DNA of 64,000 nucleotides. Source: Brucella grignonensis. GTDB taxonomy: Bacteria > Pseudomonadota > Alphaproteobacteria > Rhizobiales > Rhizobiaceae. A program made the position numbers and the translations under genes. A model generated the notes under the pieces. That model was not told the origin of the DNA, searched no databases, and saw nothing but the letters and a program-made list of their open reading frames with translations. Shown here in pieces: positions 46,731-57,425 of this stretch. Every line of letters starts with the position of its first letter. Position 1 is the stretch's first letter. The stretch is taken from the NCBI RefSeq assembly GCF_002252505.1, contig NZ_NNRL01000161.1, positions 160,988-224,987 on the forward strand. Reading direction: 5' to 3'.

Positions 46731-48042
46731 CATTGTCGCGCAAAACTTCACCGGCAAGATACAGCGAACCGCCAATGAGAATACGTGGCGGCGCTTCATC
46801 ATGTGCCCAGCTGTCGCGCAGGATTTTCAACGCATTGGCAACCGAATGAACGGGTTCCGCCGAAAGTCCGGCCTTTTGTGCGCTGATTGCCAGTTCATTG
46901 TTGGGGATTCCGGCATCGCTTGAAGGGATCGGCACGGTAAAGACGTGGCGTGCCATGCCTGCAAAGGCTTCAAAATAGCCGACAGGGTCCTTGGTGTTGA
47001 TCATGCCGGTAATCAGGAACAGAGGCCGTGTGGAACGTTCCTCAAGGTCGCCGAGGGCTTCTGCGATTACTGCACCTGCACCTGGATTATGCCCGCCATC
47101 GAGCCAGATTTCCGATGCCGCCGGTGCGAGATCAATCAATGTCCCATGGGTGAGGCGTTGCATGCGTGCGGGCCAATCCACCACCATCAGCGCCTTCTCG
47201 GCAGCCTTGTCGGTAATGGTGAAACCGGCCATCTGCACGGCTTCGATTGCTGCAGCCGCATTGGCGATCTGGTGACGACCCGGCAGGCGCGGCAATGGCA
47301 GATCGATCAGCCCGTCCTCGTTCTGGAAGACCATGCGACCATGTTCCTCAAAAGCGAGGAAATCCTGCCCGTAGATCGACAAAGGACAATCCAGTCGGTC
47401 AGCCGTTGAAATCAGAACTTCGCGTGCTGCATCAAAAAGCTGGAACCCGACGACCACGGGGCAGTCTTTCTTGATAATGCCAGCCTTTTCGGCGGCAATC
47501 AACTCAACCCGGTCGCCGAGAAACGCCTGATGGTCGATGGAAATCGGCATGATCAGCGATACAGCTGGCTCAGGTATGACATTGGTCGCATCAAAACGAC
47601 CGCCGAGGCCGACTTCCATGATCACGACATCGGCTGGATGTTCTGAAAACAAGACAAAAGCAACGGCGGTGAGGATCTCGAAAACCGTGATGTATTGACC
47701 ACCATTGGCGGCTTCCACGCGCTCGATGGCTTCTGCCAGCACGTCATCGGAAACGAATTTTCCGCCGGTCTTTGAAGCCAGACGATAGCGCTCATGCCAG
47801 TTGACCAGATGCGGCGAGGTATGGACGTGCACACCAAAGCCGCTCGCTTCCAGAAGCGCGCGGCAAAAGGCTGTTGCCGATCCCTTGCCGTTTGTTCCGG
47901 CAATATGGATGACAGGCGGCAGGTTAAGGTGCGGATTACCGAGCTTTTCCAGCAGACCGCGAATGCGGTCTAATGAAAGATCAAACCCTTTGGGATGCAA
48001 TTGCATCAGCCGTTCGATGACGGCATCCGCTTTTCCTGTCAC
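46714..48042 (-). CDS. folC: Bifunctional folylpolyglutamate synthase/dihydrofolate synthase
   Basis: FolC adds glutamate to dihydropteroate and folates. The 442-residue Mur-ligase-like protein has the ATP loop AGTNGKGSATAF (about 48-59), SPHLVNWHERY and the C-domain DGGHNPGA. It begins 2 bases after accD and is the last gene of the trp-accD-folC direction, a conserved pair in rhizobia. Confidence 0.94.
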   Translation of the reverse strand: MTGKADAVIERLMQLHPKGFDLSLDRIRGLLEKLGNPHLNLPPVIHIAGTNGKGSATAFCRALLEASGFGVHVHTSPHLVNWHERYRLASKTGGKFVSDDVLAEAIERVEAANGGQYITVFEILTAVAFVLFSEHPADVVIMEVGLGGRFDATNVIPEPAVSLIMPISIDHQAFLGDRVELIAAEKAGIIKKDCPVVVGFQLFDAAREVLISTADRLDCPLSIYGQDFLAFEEHGRMVFQNEDGLIDLPLPRLPGRHQIANAAAAIEAVQMAGFTITDKAAEKALMVVDWPARMQRLTHGTLIDLAPAASEIWLDGGHNPGAGAVIAEALGDLEERSTRPLFLITGMINTKDPVGYFEAFAGMARHVFTVPIPSSDAGIPNNELAISAQKAGLSAEPVHSVANALKILRDSWAHDEAPPRILIGGSLYLAGEVLRDNGTPPL

Positions 48043-48044
48043 GA

Positions 48045-48962
48045 TTACGCCGCCTTGTTGTCAGCTTCTGGCTTTTTTGGTGCAGGCGCCTTTACGGGTG
48101 CATCGTTGTTGGCAGGCTGTCTGGTCATGATTTTGAGCAGGCTTGCAATGGTCGATTTCAGCTCAAGGCGCGAACAAACCATGTCGACCATGCCATGTTC
48201 CATCAGATATTCAGCGCTCTGGAAGCCTTCTGGCAGCTTTTCGCGAATGGTCTGTTCGATCACGCGTGGACCAGCAAAGCCGATCAATGCGCCCGGTTCT
48301 GCAATGTGAATATCGCCAAGCATAGCGTAGGAAGCGGTAACACCACCCGTGGTCGGGTTGGTGAGAACAACGATATAAGGCAGACCTGCTTCTTTGAGCA
48401 TTTCCACAGCAACAGTGGTGCGCGGAAGCTGCATGAGCGACAGAATGCCTTCCTGCATACGCGCACCGCCCGATGCTGCGAACAGAACCAGTGGACGCTT
48501 CAGCTCAATAGCCTTCATGAAGGCCTGAATGATCGCTTCACCGGCACCCATGCCGAGCGAACCGCCCATGAAACCGAAATCCTGTACGGTTGCGACAATC
48601 GGCAGACCTTCAATCGTGCCAAGACCATTGATGATCGCGTCTTCCATGCCGGTGCGCGAACGATAATCCTTGAGACGGTCGATATATTTCTTCTCATCAC
48701 GGAATTTCAGCGGGTCGACCGGAACCTTTGGGCTTTCCAGCGTCGTGTATTCGCCATTGTCGAAGAAGAAACGCAGACGGTCCTTGCCCTTGATGCGCAT
48801 GTGATGGCCTGAACCGGGGATCACAAACTGATTGCTCTCAAGGTCCTTATGGAACACCATTTCACCGGTCGATGGATCCTTGATCCAAAGATTTTCCGGC
48901 ATCTCGCGACGTCCGAGCATCGAATTGATCTTTGGACGAACGTAGTTGGTGATCCAGTTCAT
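48045..48962 (-). CDS. accD: Acetyl-CoA carboxylase carboxyltransferase subunit beta, lacking the zinc ribbon cysteines
   Basis: AccD with AccA transfers CO2 from biotin to acetyl-CoA, making malonyl-CoA. The 305-residue protein keeps the crotonase-like core ([35 protein letters not shown]). The N-terminal zinc ribbon, normally CxxC...CxxC, reads IKDPSTGE and VIPGSGHH, so all four Cys are gone; only one Cys (near residue 265) remains. Rhizobial AccD proteins also have a degenerate ribbon as I recall. A Pro/Ala/Lys-rich tail closes the chain. Confidence 0.94.
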   Translation of the reverse strand: MNWITNYVRPKINSMLGRREMPENLWIKDPSTGEMVFHKDLESNQFVIPGSGHHMRIKGKDRLRFFFDNGEYTTLESPKVPVDPLKFRDEKKYIDRLKDYRSRTGMEDAIINGLGTIEGLPIVATVQDFGFMGGSLGMGAGEAIIQAFMKAIELKRPLVLFAASGGARMQEGILSLMQLPRTTVAVEMLKEAGLPYIVVLTNPTTGGVTASYAMLGDIHIAEPGALIGFAGPRVIEQTIREKLPEGFQSAEYLMEHGMVDMVCSRLELKSTIASLLKIMTRQPANNDAPVKAPAPKKPEADNKAA

Positions 48963-49008
48963 GACGTTTGGTTCCGTTTCTTGTTCTTCAAAAAACTCGT
49001 TATTTTAT

Positions 49009-49053
49009 GCATGTCGTTATCGGAAAACCGGTTTCCACTTTTCCGCGACATGC
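49009..49053 (-). repeat. RIME-like palindrome, copy E
   Basis: Arms GCATGTCG / CGACATGC enclose CGGAAAACCGGTTTCCAC, the core read on the minus strand. It lies in the 115-base gap between trpA and accD, on the presumed polycistronic mRNA. Confidence 0.8.
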
Positions 49054-49077
49054 TCTCTTGCTGCCTAAATGGACGAT

Positions 49078-49917
49078 TTATTGGGCAGCTTCAAGGCGTG
49101 TTGCACGAACACTTGCTGCCAATGCACTGACAAGTTTAGTAACAGCAGCGACAGGATCGCCGCTAACCTTGCCATTTTCGTCCAGCTCGCCAGCCACGGC
49201 ATTGACGATTGCAGTGCCGACAACAACGCCGTCAGCGGCTTCTGCAATGGCAGCGGCCTGTTCCGGTGTTTTCACGCCAAAGCCGACGCAGATCGGTAGA
49301 TCGGTGCTTTTCTTGATGTGACGCACGGCGTCGGCTACACGCGCCGTATCGGCAATTGCCGAGCCGGTGATGCCGTTCATCGAGACGTAATAGACGAAGC
49401 CCGACGAATTGTGCAGCACCTTGGGCAGGCGCTTGTCATCGGTGGTTGGCGTCGTCAGGCGAATGAAGTTGAGGCCTGCTTGCGTTGCCGGAATACAGAG
49501 TTCCTTGTCCATTTCAGACGGCAGGTCAACAATGATGAAGCCATCAATGCCGGACGTCTTTGCATCAGCAAGGAAGCGTTCAACGCCATAAATATAGATC
49601 GGATTGTAATAGCCCATCAGGACGATTGGCGTCGTGTTGTCATCCTTGCGGAAGTCGGCAGCGAGCTGCAACGTCTTCTTGAGCGTCTGACCAGCTTCCA
49701 ATGCACGAAGGCCAGCGGCCTGAATGGCCGGGCCATCGGCCATTGGATCGGAGAACGGCATGCCAAGTTCGATCACGTCGGAGCCAGCCTTGGGCAGCGC
49801 CTTCATCACGTTGAGTGATGTTGCGTAATCCGGATCGCCGCCCATGAAATAGGTAACCAGCGCCGGACGTCCTTCGGACTTGAGTTGAGAAAATTTGGTG
49901 TCGATGCGTGTGGTCAT
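49078..49917 (-). CDS. trpA: Tryptophan synthase alpha chain
   Basis: TrpA cleaves indole-glycerol phosphate and sends indole to TrpB. The 279-residue barrel has the catalytic Glu in [14 protein letters not shown] (Glu49-like, Asp60-like) and phosphate loop GFGVKTPEQ. Its ATG is overlapped by the stop of the small gene upstream (ATGA), so translation is coupled. Confidence 0.97.
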   Translation of the reverse strand: MTTRIDTKFSQLKSEGRPALVTYFMGGDPDYATSLNVMKALPKAGSDVIELGMPFSDPMADGPAIQAAGLRALEAGQTLKKTLQLAADFRKDDNTTPIVLMGYYNPIYIYGVERFLADAKTSGIDGFIIVDLPSEMDKELCIPATQAGLNFIRLTTPTTDDKRLPKVLHNSSGFVYYVSMNGITGSAIADTARVADAVRHIKKSTDLPICVGFGVKTPEQAAAIAEAADGVVVGTAIVNAVAGELDENGKVSGDPVAAVTKLVSALAASVRATRLEAAQ

Positions 49918-50384
49918 ACCGTGCCCCGTGGCAAAATGCGCGCAAGATAATCAGCGGTTGGTTGGCCGGACATAACCGTTTCCATCCATGCACGCCGTTC
50001 AAAGTCGATAATTCCCAGTTCCCAGACACAGGCCATAAGCAAAGGCTGTGCAGGCTCGAATTCAACTTCCTCGTTGAGTTCGGATTGCCAGAGAATCTGG
50101 GTTGCGATGCCGCCTTCCAGCCACCAGTGCAGCAGCAGCCAAAGGCTTTCCTCTCCCTGATGCAGAATGGCAAAGCCCACGCCAAGATGTGGCGTATGCT
50201 CAAGCTTGTCTGCAACGGCTGCAATCTGCCTGCGAGCGATGCCACATGCTGCTTCTGCAAGTGGATTGGAAGGATCGGCTTCAATGATGTTGAGCTTGAT
50301 CGTCGCCGTGCCGCACTCTGTCAGCCCGTCGAACCATGCGGCACGTGGTCTGTAAGAGTTGGTGTCGGCGACGATGTTGCTCAT
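49914..50384 (-). CDS. Conserved-looking hypothetical protein between trpB and trpA
   Basis: A 156-residue protein with no domain I recognise. It has no signal peptide or membrane segment. The middle contains [18 protein letters not shown], followed by a Trp-rich stretch ([12 protein letters not shown]) and an acidic stretch ([10 protein letters not shown]), a two-layer alpha/beta-like pattern. TGAGGA precedes ATG 50384, which overlaps nothing but lies 7 bases after the trpB stop, and its stop overlaps the trpA ATG. Codon use and coupling argue for a real gene; its role is unknown. Confidence 0.82.
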   Translation of the reverse strand: MSNIVADTNSYRPRAAWFDGLTECGTATIKLNIIEADPSNPLAEAACGIARRQIAAVADKLEHTPHLGVGFAILHQGEESLWLLLHWWLEGGIATQILWQSELNEEVEFEPAQPLLMACVWELGIIDFERRAWMETVMSGQPTADYLARILPRGTV

Positions 50385-50391
50385 CCGGTCC

Positions 50392-52301
<1,910 letters not shown>

Positions 52302-52357
52302 GGCGTTTCCGTCGCACATATTGCTGTGCTACTCAAGCTAATCCGGGGATTTTTAGC

Positions 52358-52984
52358 TTAATCGCCCTCATAGCCCTCAGCGATCAAATAATCATACGCT
52401 TCCATGACCTCAAGGGGAACTGCTTGCGCGATCTGGAAGCCTTGTGCCGGATATTCGAGGATACGTCGGATATCGCCGGTCATTTCGCGCACAAGCATCT
52501 CGAAATCATGGCCCGGTGTGGGCTGATCTTCGAAAGCTGTTGGCGGTGCTGTAACGAATGCCTTGGCTTCCGGCCATTGCCGGTCAACTGTGGCGCGAAC
52601 CCGGCGCTGGGTTTGCGGCTTGGTTACGAAAATCGGGCTGATTGCACCCGGCACCATTTTTTCACGCGAAAACAGGATGTTTTCACCAATATTGGTTGCC
52701 TTTGGCTCAATGATGATCGCGTCTTCCGGTACGCCCTCGGCAATCGCAATTTCCGCAAAGGCTTCCGCTTCGGAGCTCTTGTAAAGCCCTTTGGTCCAAT
52801 TGCCGCTGTGGCCCGTAAACATGAGCCAGGTGGCGAGGCCTTGCATGTAGAGCTTCGCTGCGTGTGTTGCGACGCGCGTATCGTAACTACCCAGTCCGAT
52901 GATGATATCGGCGGTCTGAAGTTCATCATAGATGCAATGGTAATCCCATAGCATCCGTGCAGCAGTTTGAATGTCTGATGTCAT
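52358..52984 (-). CDS. YdcF-like protein (DUF218/ElyC-SanA-YdcF family)
   Basis: A 208-residue soluble protein with the DUF218 pattern: IIIGLGSYDTRVA, the GHSGNW loop and the EPKATNIGENILFSRE motif (in relatives E.. T..N) followed by TKPQTQRRV. E. coli YdcF binds S-adenosylmethionine; the cellular job is unclear. I start at ATG 52984, which overlaps the stop of the metalloprotease gene (ATGA), not at the longer frame start 53056. Confidence 0.85.
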   Translation of the reverse strand: MTSDIQTAARMLWDYHCIYDELQTADIIIGLGSYDTRVATHAAKLYMQGLATWLMFTGHSGNWTKGLYKSSEAEAFAEIAIAEGVPEDAIIIEPKATNIGENILFSREKMVPGAISPIFVTKPQTQRRVRATVDRQWPEAKAFVTAPPTAFEDQPTPGHDFEMLVREMTGDIRRILEYPAQGFQIAQAVPLEVMEAYDYLIAEGYEGD

Positions 52985-53730
52985 GTAAAGTCGATAGCCT
53001 GTAATGCGCTGCCATTGCGCTTTAGCCATGCTTTGCAGCGCTCTGTATCGGGGCAAAGCTCATGGCAGAGTTTCCAGAATTTCGGCCCATGGTTCATCTC
53101 GATCAGGTGCGCCACTTCATGAGCGACCAGATAGTTGATGACGGGCGAAGGCGCCATGCCGATGCGCCATGAGAAAGAAAGTACGCCATCGGAGGTGCAT
53201 GACCCCCAGCGGCTTTTGGTATCCTTGAACCGGACCGCCTTGGCTTTGCGGCCCACGGTTGCTGTGTGACGAGCAACCAGTTGTTCGATGTCGCGCTTGA
53301 CTTCGCGCTTGAGGTAATCGGCAACGCGCCGCGCCAGATGCGTGGGGTCGCCATGAACGAGCAGAATATTGCCTTCCAGCAAATCCACCGTGCCGCGTCC
53401 CGGCTGGTGTGTGATGAGATGCGGAACGCCACGGATGGGAATTTTCACGCCTGCGCGGATGCCTGCCTGATCGGGCAGTTTTGCAATGCGGCTTTCGATC
53501 CAGCCCTCATGGCGGATCAGAAAACTCTGAACTTCACGGTCCGGCAAACCGGGGGGGATGGTGACACGCAGACCTTTGCCGCCAGTTTCAATGCGCAGGA
53601 TCAGACGTTTGGCGCGCGGGTTTTCAAGCACGCGCAAAGGCAATTCACGTCCCGCGACTGCATGAATGCGTTCGCTTCTGACTGTCGCCGACTGTTTAGC
53701 CTTCGATGAACGAAATAAGGAGAAACCCAT
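52981..53730 (-). CDS. YgjP-like zinc metalloprotease (DUF45)
   Basis: A 249-residue protein with the HExxH motif HEVAHLIEMNHGPKFW near residue 205, the C-terminal His being the third ligand, and the DUF45 marker TKSRWGSCTSDG. The family is known as YgjP/SprT-like peptidases of unknown substrate. GGAG lies close before ATG 53730; GTG 53733 is adjacent. Coupled to the YdcF-like gene. Confidence 0.88.
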   Translation of the reverse strand: MGFSLFRSSKAKQSATVRSERIHAVAGRELPLRVLENPRAKRLILRIETGGKGLRVTIPPGLPDREVQSFLIRHEGWIESRIAKLPDQAGIRAGVKIPIRGVPHLITHQPGRGTVDLLEGNILLVHGDPTHLARRVADYLKREVKRDIEQLVARHTATVGRKAKAVRFKDTKSRWGSCTSDGVLSFSWRIGMAPSPVINYLVAHEVAHLIEMNHGPKFWKLCHELCPDTERCKAWLKRNGSALQAIDFT

Positions 53731-53786
53731 CACTTAAGAATAAGCGATTCGCGAAAAAAGCCAGAAATTTTTCTGATTTTAAGCAA

Positions 53787-53815
53787 GACGACGCGGACAA
53801 AGCCCGCGTCGTCGT
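53787..53815 (-). terminator. Hairpin between the DUF2852 and YgjP-like genes
   Basis: Arms GACGACGCGG / CCGCGTCGTC (10 bp, perfect) with a 7-base loop lie 14 bases past the DUF2852 stop on the minus strand. The tail is only moderately T-rich. Confidence 0.6.
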
Positions 53816-53828
53816 CGTATTTCAGTGG

Positions 53829-54284
53829 TCAAATATCCGTGACATCGTTGCTGTCGTTCTTTTTGCGCGTCGCTGGCGTCCGTTTGCCGGAAGCTTTGCG
53901 TTCAGCCATGAAGCGGTCGAACTCTTCCTTGTCGCGTGCGCGACGCAGTTCCTGCGCATAGGCTTCGAATTCGGCGCGGGCTTCTTCCAGCTTGCGGCGT
54001 TCTTCCGCCAGGCGGTCGAGTTCTTCGCGACGCCAGTCGTCAAAAGCTGCATTGCCGGTCGTGCCGCCAAAGCCGAAGCTTTCGCTCTTGCCGCAGTTGC
54101 GGAAGGAACCGAACATCGAGTCGGTCTTTTCATTCACGCTGCGTTTGAAATCACCGAGACGGTCGCCCCAGATGATATAGGCGAGCATGGCGAGACCAAG
54201 CGGCCAGAAAAAGATGAAGCCGAGCACCATCAGCGCGATTGTCGCTGGCGTCCATGCGGGGCGGATCAATGCGGAATTGGTCAT
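53829..54284 (-). CDS. DUF2852 membrane protein
   Basis: A 151-residue protein with one or two N-terminal membrane segments (about 13-40, TIALMVLGFIFFWPLGLAMLAYIIW), a Gly/Phe-rich linker and a long charged coiled coil (about 84-130, DDWRREELDRLAEERRKLEE). Matches the alphaproteobacterial DUF2852 layout. Function unknown; presumably an inner-membrane protein with the helix in the cytoplasm. Confidence 0.85.
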   Translation of the reverse strand: MTNSALIRPAWTPATIALMVLGFIFFWPLGLAMLAYIIWGDRLGDFKRSVNEKTDSMFGSFRNCGKSESFGFGGTTGNAAFDDWRREELDRLAEERRKLEEARAEFEAYAQELRRARDKEEFDRFMAERKASGKRTPATRKKNDSNDVTDI

Positions 54285-54409
54285 GGTATACTCCGTAAAA
54301 TCTGGGCCGATTGTTGATCTCTCGGCTTGATTTTGAGGTGGTAAACCAATTGCGGCATTTCAAGAATATCCCTGGCCTAATCCCGCCATGCGGGAGCTAA
54401 CCAATGTGA

Positions 54410-55561
54410 TTATCTCGGAAATTTTTTGCGTAAATGTTCAAGCATTGCCACGCTCAAGCCTGCCAGAAGCGCCCAGAAGGCGGAACCAATGCCAAAAAAG
54501 GCAATGCCGGAGGCAGTGACTGCAAAAGTGACGATAGCGGCAAGCCGCTCTTCTTCGACTTTAAGTGCCAGCGCCATGGCATTGATGAATGGTCCGCTCA
54601 GTGCAAGGCCAGCAACCAGCGCAATCAGCGTGGCGGGCAGGACAGCAAAGATCGCCACCAGCGAAGCACCGAACAGCGCGAACACCAGATAATATGCAGA
54701 ATAGACAGGACCGGTCATCCAACGCTTTTTAGGGTCTGGATGGGCATCGGGATTGGTGCAAAGCGCTGCCGAGATTGCCGCGAGATTGCTGGTTGCGGCA
54801 CCAAAGGGAGCGGTCAGAAGAGAGAAAAATCCAGTTACCCGCAAAGCTGCGCTGGTCGGCGGCTCATAGCCCGATGCACGCAACACGGCAAAGCCCGGCA
54901 GGTTCTGCGAGGCCATGGTCACGATATAAAGCGGCAAAGCCAGTCCAATCATCGCGCCGATGTGAAATTCCGGCCAGATCAGCATGAGTGTCGAGATTTC
55001 GGGTGCAGGCAGTTCGGGTGCACGGCCGGACATCAGCGCATAGGCCATACCAAGCACGAGTACGGCAATGACCGCCAGCGACGGATTAAACAACCGTACA
55101 ACGAAGAACAAAGCCACCAGAGGCAGCACGAAAGTGGGATCAAGCGAAACGGATTTCGCGGCTGCAATCACGAAACTAAGAAGCACACCAGCCAGCATGC
55201 CTGATGCGACCGATGCCGGAATACGTGAAACCAGTGTGGAAAGCGGACGGATCAGCCCGGTCAGGATCAGCGCCAGCGCCGTTACGATGAATGCGCCGGC
55301 GGCTTCCGGCATGGTGAAGCCGACACTTGCACCGATCAGTGCCAGCCCCGGTGTGGACCATGCTGCGATGATCGGCATTTTGTAACGCACACTCAGCCAG
55401 GCAGATGAGCCCGCAATGGCCAGACAAACGGCTGTCACCCAGCTTGCCGTTTCAGCTTGCGTTGCGCCCAGCACGCTGGCCGCTGCCACGATAAGCGCAA
55501 GCGTGCTGCCAAAACCGACAATTGCTGCAACCGCTGACGACGCAAAAACCGATAAGCGCAT
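54410..55561 (-). CDS. benE: BenE-family benzoate transporter-like protein
   Basis: A 383-residue inner-membrane protein with about 12 membrane segments and the BenE patterns IAAWSTPGLALIG, GMLAGVLLSF and ASQNLPGFAVLR...APFGAATSNLAAI. BenE members are thought to carry benzoate with protons, but no benzoate catabolic gene lies here, so the substrate is open. The gene starts 2 bases after the hydrolase gene, which suggests joint function. Confidence 0.9.
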   Translation of the reverse strand: MRLSVFASSAVAAIVGFGSTLALIVAAASVLGATQAETASWVTAVCLAIAGSSAWLSVRYKMPIIAAWSTPGLALIGASVGFTMPEAAGAFIVTALALILTGLIRPLSTLVSRIPASVASGMLAGVLLSFVIAAAKSVSLDPTFVLPLVALFFVVRLFNPSLAVIAVLVLGMAYALMSGRAPELPAPEISTLMLIWPEFHIGAMIGLALPLYIVTMASQNLPGFAVLRASGYEPPTSAALRVTGFFSLLTAPFGAATSNLAAISAALCTNPDAHPDPKKRWMTGPVYSAYYLVFALFGASLVAIFAVLPATLIALVAGLALSGPFINAMALALKVEEERLAAIVTFAVTASGIAFFGIGSAFWALLAGLSVAMLEHLRKKFPR

Positions 55562-55563
55562 GA

Positions 55564-56343
55564 TTATGCTCCTGTCGATATGCGTTCGGCGAGGCCAGAA
55601 ACTGTGCGGATCAAAAGTTCGAGGTCCTGTGGGCGCGAAAGACGGTGGTCGCCATCGCGCACAAGTGTCAGTGTCACATCATCGACCGGTAGATGCTCAA
55701 CGAGCTTTAATGCATGTTGATAAGGCACAGCCTCATCCTGCATGCCTTGCAGAATATGAACCGGGCAGCCCGTCTCGATGATTCCCTTCAAAACAAGATT
55801 CTGGCGACCATCTTCGATCAGCGCGCGGGTATAGATATAAGGGTTGGGCGAGTATTCCGAAGGTTCTTCGAAATAGCCTTTTTCGATGAGATCACGCTTT
55901 TGTGCTTCAGTCAGCGATGGTTCGACGAGTTCGGCTGTAAAATCGGGAGCAGGCGCGATCAGAACAATCCCGGCTGGTGATTTGCCAGCCTTTTTGAGCT
56001 CCTGTGCCATGCGCAACGCAATCCACCCGCCCATGGATGATCCGACGAGAATCTGCGGACCTTTCGCGTATTTCGCATAAACTGCGAGGCTTTCGTCGAG
56101 CCAGCGCGAAATCGTGCCCTGATTGAAGTCGCCACCCGACTCGCCATGGCCTGAATAATCAAGGCGAAGTGCCGAATGTCCGGTCTGTTCTGCCCATTCG
56201 TCGAGAATGACAGCCTTGGTGCCAAGCATGTCGGAGCGATAGCCTCCGAGCCAGACAATACCGGGTGCAACCTGTCCGGCACGTTGGCGGACTGCAATCT
56301 TTGCACCATCGACATCAATATAGTCTGGTTCAGCCGTGCTCAT
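55564..56343 (-). CDS. Alpha/beta hydrolase (esterase-like)
   Basis: A 259-residue alpha/beta hydrolase. The nucleophile elbow is VGSSMGGW at about 104-111, LDYSGHGESGG precedes it, and late residues DEAVPY and GDHRLS supply Asp and His. It resembles the palmitoyl-protein thioesterase ABHD10-like/BEM46-like bacterial group; substrate unknown. In one transcription unit with benE. Confidence 0.85.
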   Translation of the reverse strand: MSTAEPDYIDVDGAKIAVRQRAGQVAPGIVWLGGYRSDMLGTKAVILDEWAEQTGHSALRLDYSGHGESGGDFNQGTISRWLDESLAVYAKYAKGPQILVGSSMGGWIALRMAQELKKAGKSPAGIVLIAPAPDFTAELVEPSLTEAQKRDLIEKGYFEEPSEYSPNPYIYTRALIEDGRQNLVLKGIIETGCPVHILQGMQDEAVPYQHALKLVEHLPVDDVTLTLVRDGDHRLSRPQDLELLIRTVSGLAERISTGA

Positions 56344-56635
56344 GGTTCGTCTCCTGATTTGGCAGGCAATTTTTCAAGTGTTTTTCATTTGCCATTTATG
56401 AAAGCCAGAGAAAACCTCACTCCCTTGAAATATTGAGGAATGTGACCGATATGTCGCGTAACACGCCCGAAATACTTCTTTATTCGTCGGGGGTGATTTT
56501 CCCTGTCAAAGATGCTATTGACTTTACCGCTCGCTTGACCACATTTCCGCGTTAAACAGGGGTTTGATGGGGAAGGGCCGTCGCGGGCCACGAAATTAAG
56601 CCGCCTATGACGTTAATAATCAGGAGATAACGACC

Positions 56636-57172
56636 ATTCGCCGACCGTTCAGAGCGACGCCGGTCCAGAAAGACGGACCGCGCTCCAACCGTGATATCCG
56701 GGTTCCCCGGGTCCAGCTTATTGATGCCGAAGGCCATAACCACGGCAGTATCCCGACGCAGGACGCCATTGCGATGGCAGAAGAAGCGGGCCTTGATCTC
56801 GTTGAGATCGTGCCAAACGCTGAACCGCCTGTCTGCAAGATCGTGGATCTCGGCAAGCTGAAGTATCAGAATCAGAAAAAAGCCTCCGAAGCACGCAAGA
56901 AGCAGAAAACGGTCGAAATCAAGGAAATCAAGATGCGACCGAACATCGACACTCATGACTATGAAGTGAAGATGAAGGCTGCACAGCGTTTCTTCGAAGA
57001 AGGCGACAAGGTCAAGGTTACACTTCGTTTCCGTGGCCGTGAAATGGCCCACCAGGAGCTTGGTATGAAGCTTCTGTTGCGCGTGAAGGAAGATACCGTT
57101 GAAATCGCAAAGGTGGAATCCGAGCCAAAGCTCGAGGGCCGCCAGATGATGATGGTACTGGCTCCGCGCTGA
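56636..57172 (+). CDS. infC: Translation initiation factor IF-3 (ATT start)
   Basis: IF-3 prevents subunit joining and checks start codons. Reading from ATT 56636 gives 178 residues beginning (M)[11 protein letters not shown], the expected full length with N-domain, [15 protein letters not shown] linker and C-domain ending [13 protein letters not shown] stands 8 bases before the ATT. The first in-frame ATG, 56774, would delete 46 residues of the N-domain. A rare AUU start is the classic device by which IF-3 represses its own translation in E. coli. Confidence 0.93.
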   Translation: MRRPFRATPVQKDGPRSNRDIRVPRVQLIDAEGHNHGSIPTQDAIAMAEEAGLDLVEIVPNAEPPVCKIVDLGKLKYQNQKKASEARKKQKTVEIKEIKMRPNIDTHDYEVKMKAAQRFFEEGDKVKVTLRFRGREMAHQELGMKLLLRVKEDTVEIAKVESEPKLEGRQMMMVLAPR

Positions 57173-57191
57173 CAATAAATCGTTGCCTTTG

Positions 57192-57222
57192 AAAAGCCGC
57201 CTTCGGGCGGTTTTTCTTTTTC
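57192..57222 (+). terminator. Rho-independent terminator of infC
   Basis: Stem AAAAGCCGCC / GGCGGTTTTT with TTCG loop, followed by CTTTTTC. It separates infC from rpmI-rplT. Confidence 0.9.
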
Positions 57223-57233
57223 TAGTGGTCTGA

Positions 57234-57296
57234 ATTCCGACATTTACATTCCAGAGTTACAAACCTGAATTACACGTGTTGAGCAAATGTCGGAAT
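57234..57296. repeat. Long inverted repeat 1 after infC
   Basis: ATTCCGACATTT (57234-57245) and AAATGTCGGAAT (57285-57296) are perfect 12-bp arms around a 39-base spacer that contains the palindrome ACACGTGT. Not a RIME copy. Function unknown. Confidence 0.65.
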
Positions 57297-57340
57297 CGCA
57301 AAGACCGTTAGCCGCTTTATGAGTCTGGTGGATTTTCGGG

Positions 57341-57388
57341 TTTGACGTTTGAAACAGTATTTCAGTCAGCGGGGATTCAAACGTCAAA
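57341..57388. repeat. Long inverted repeat 2 after infC
   Basis: TTTGACGTTTGAA (57341-57353) and TTCAAACGTCAAA (57376-57388) are perfect 13-bp arms around 22 bases. It lies 37 bases before the methyltransferase-like gene and may be its operator or a mobile intergenic hairpin. Confidence 0.65.
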
Positions 57389-57425
57389 TTCAATCCGCTA
57401 AATCAATCCACTTTCAGAGATCAAG

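Noticed and set aside
52302..52357. Tryptophan attenuator before trpF
   Set aside because: The gap is only about 56 bases and has no Trp-rich leader peptide or paired hairpins.
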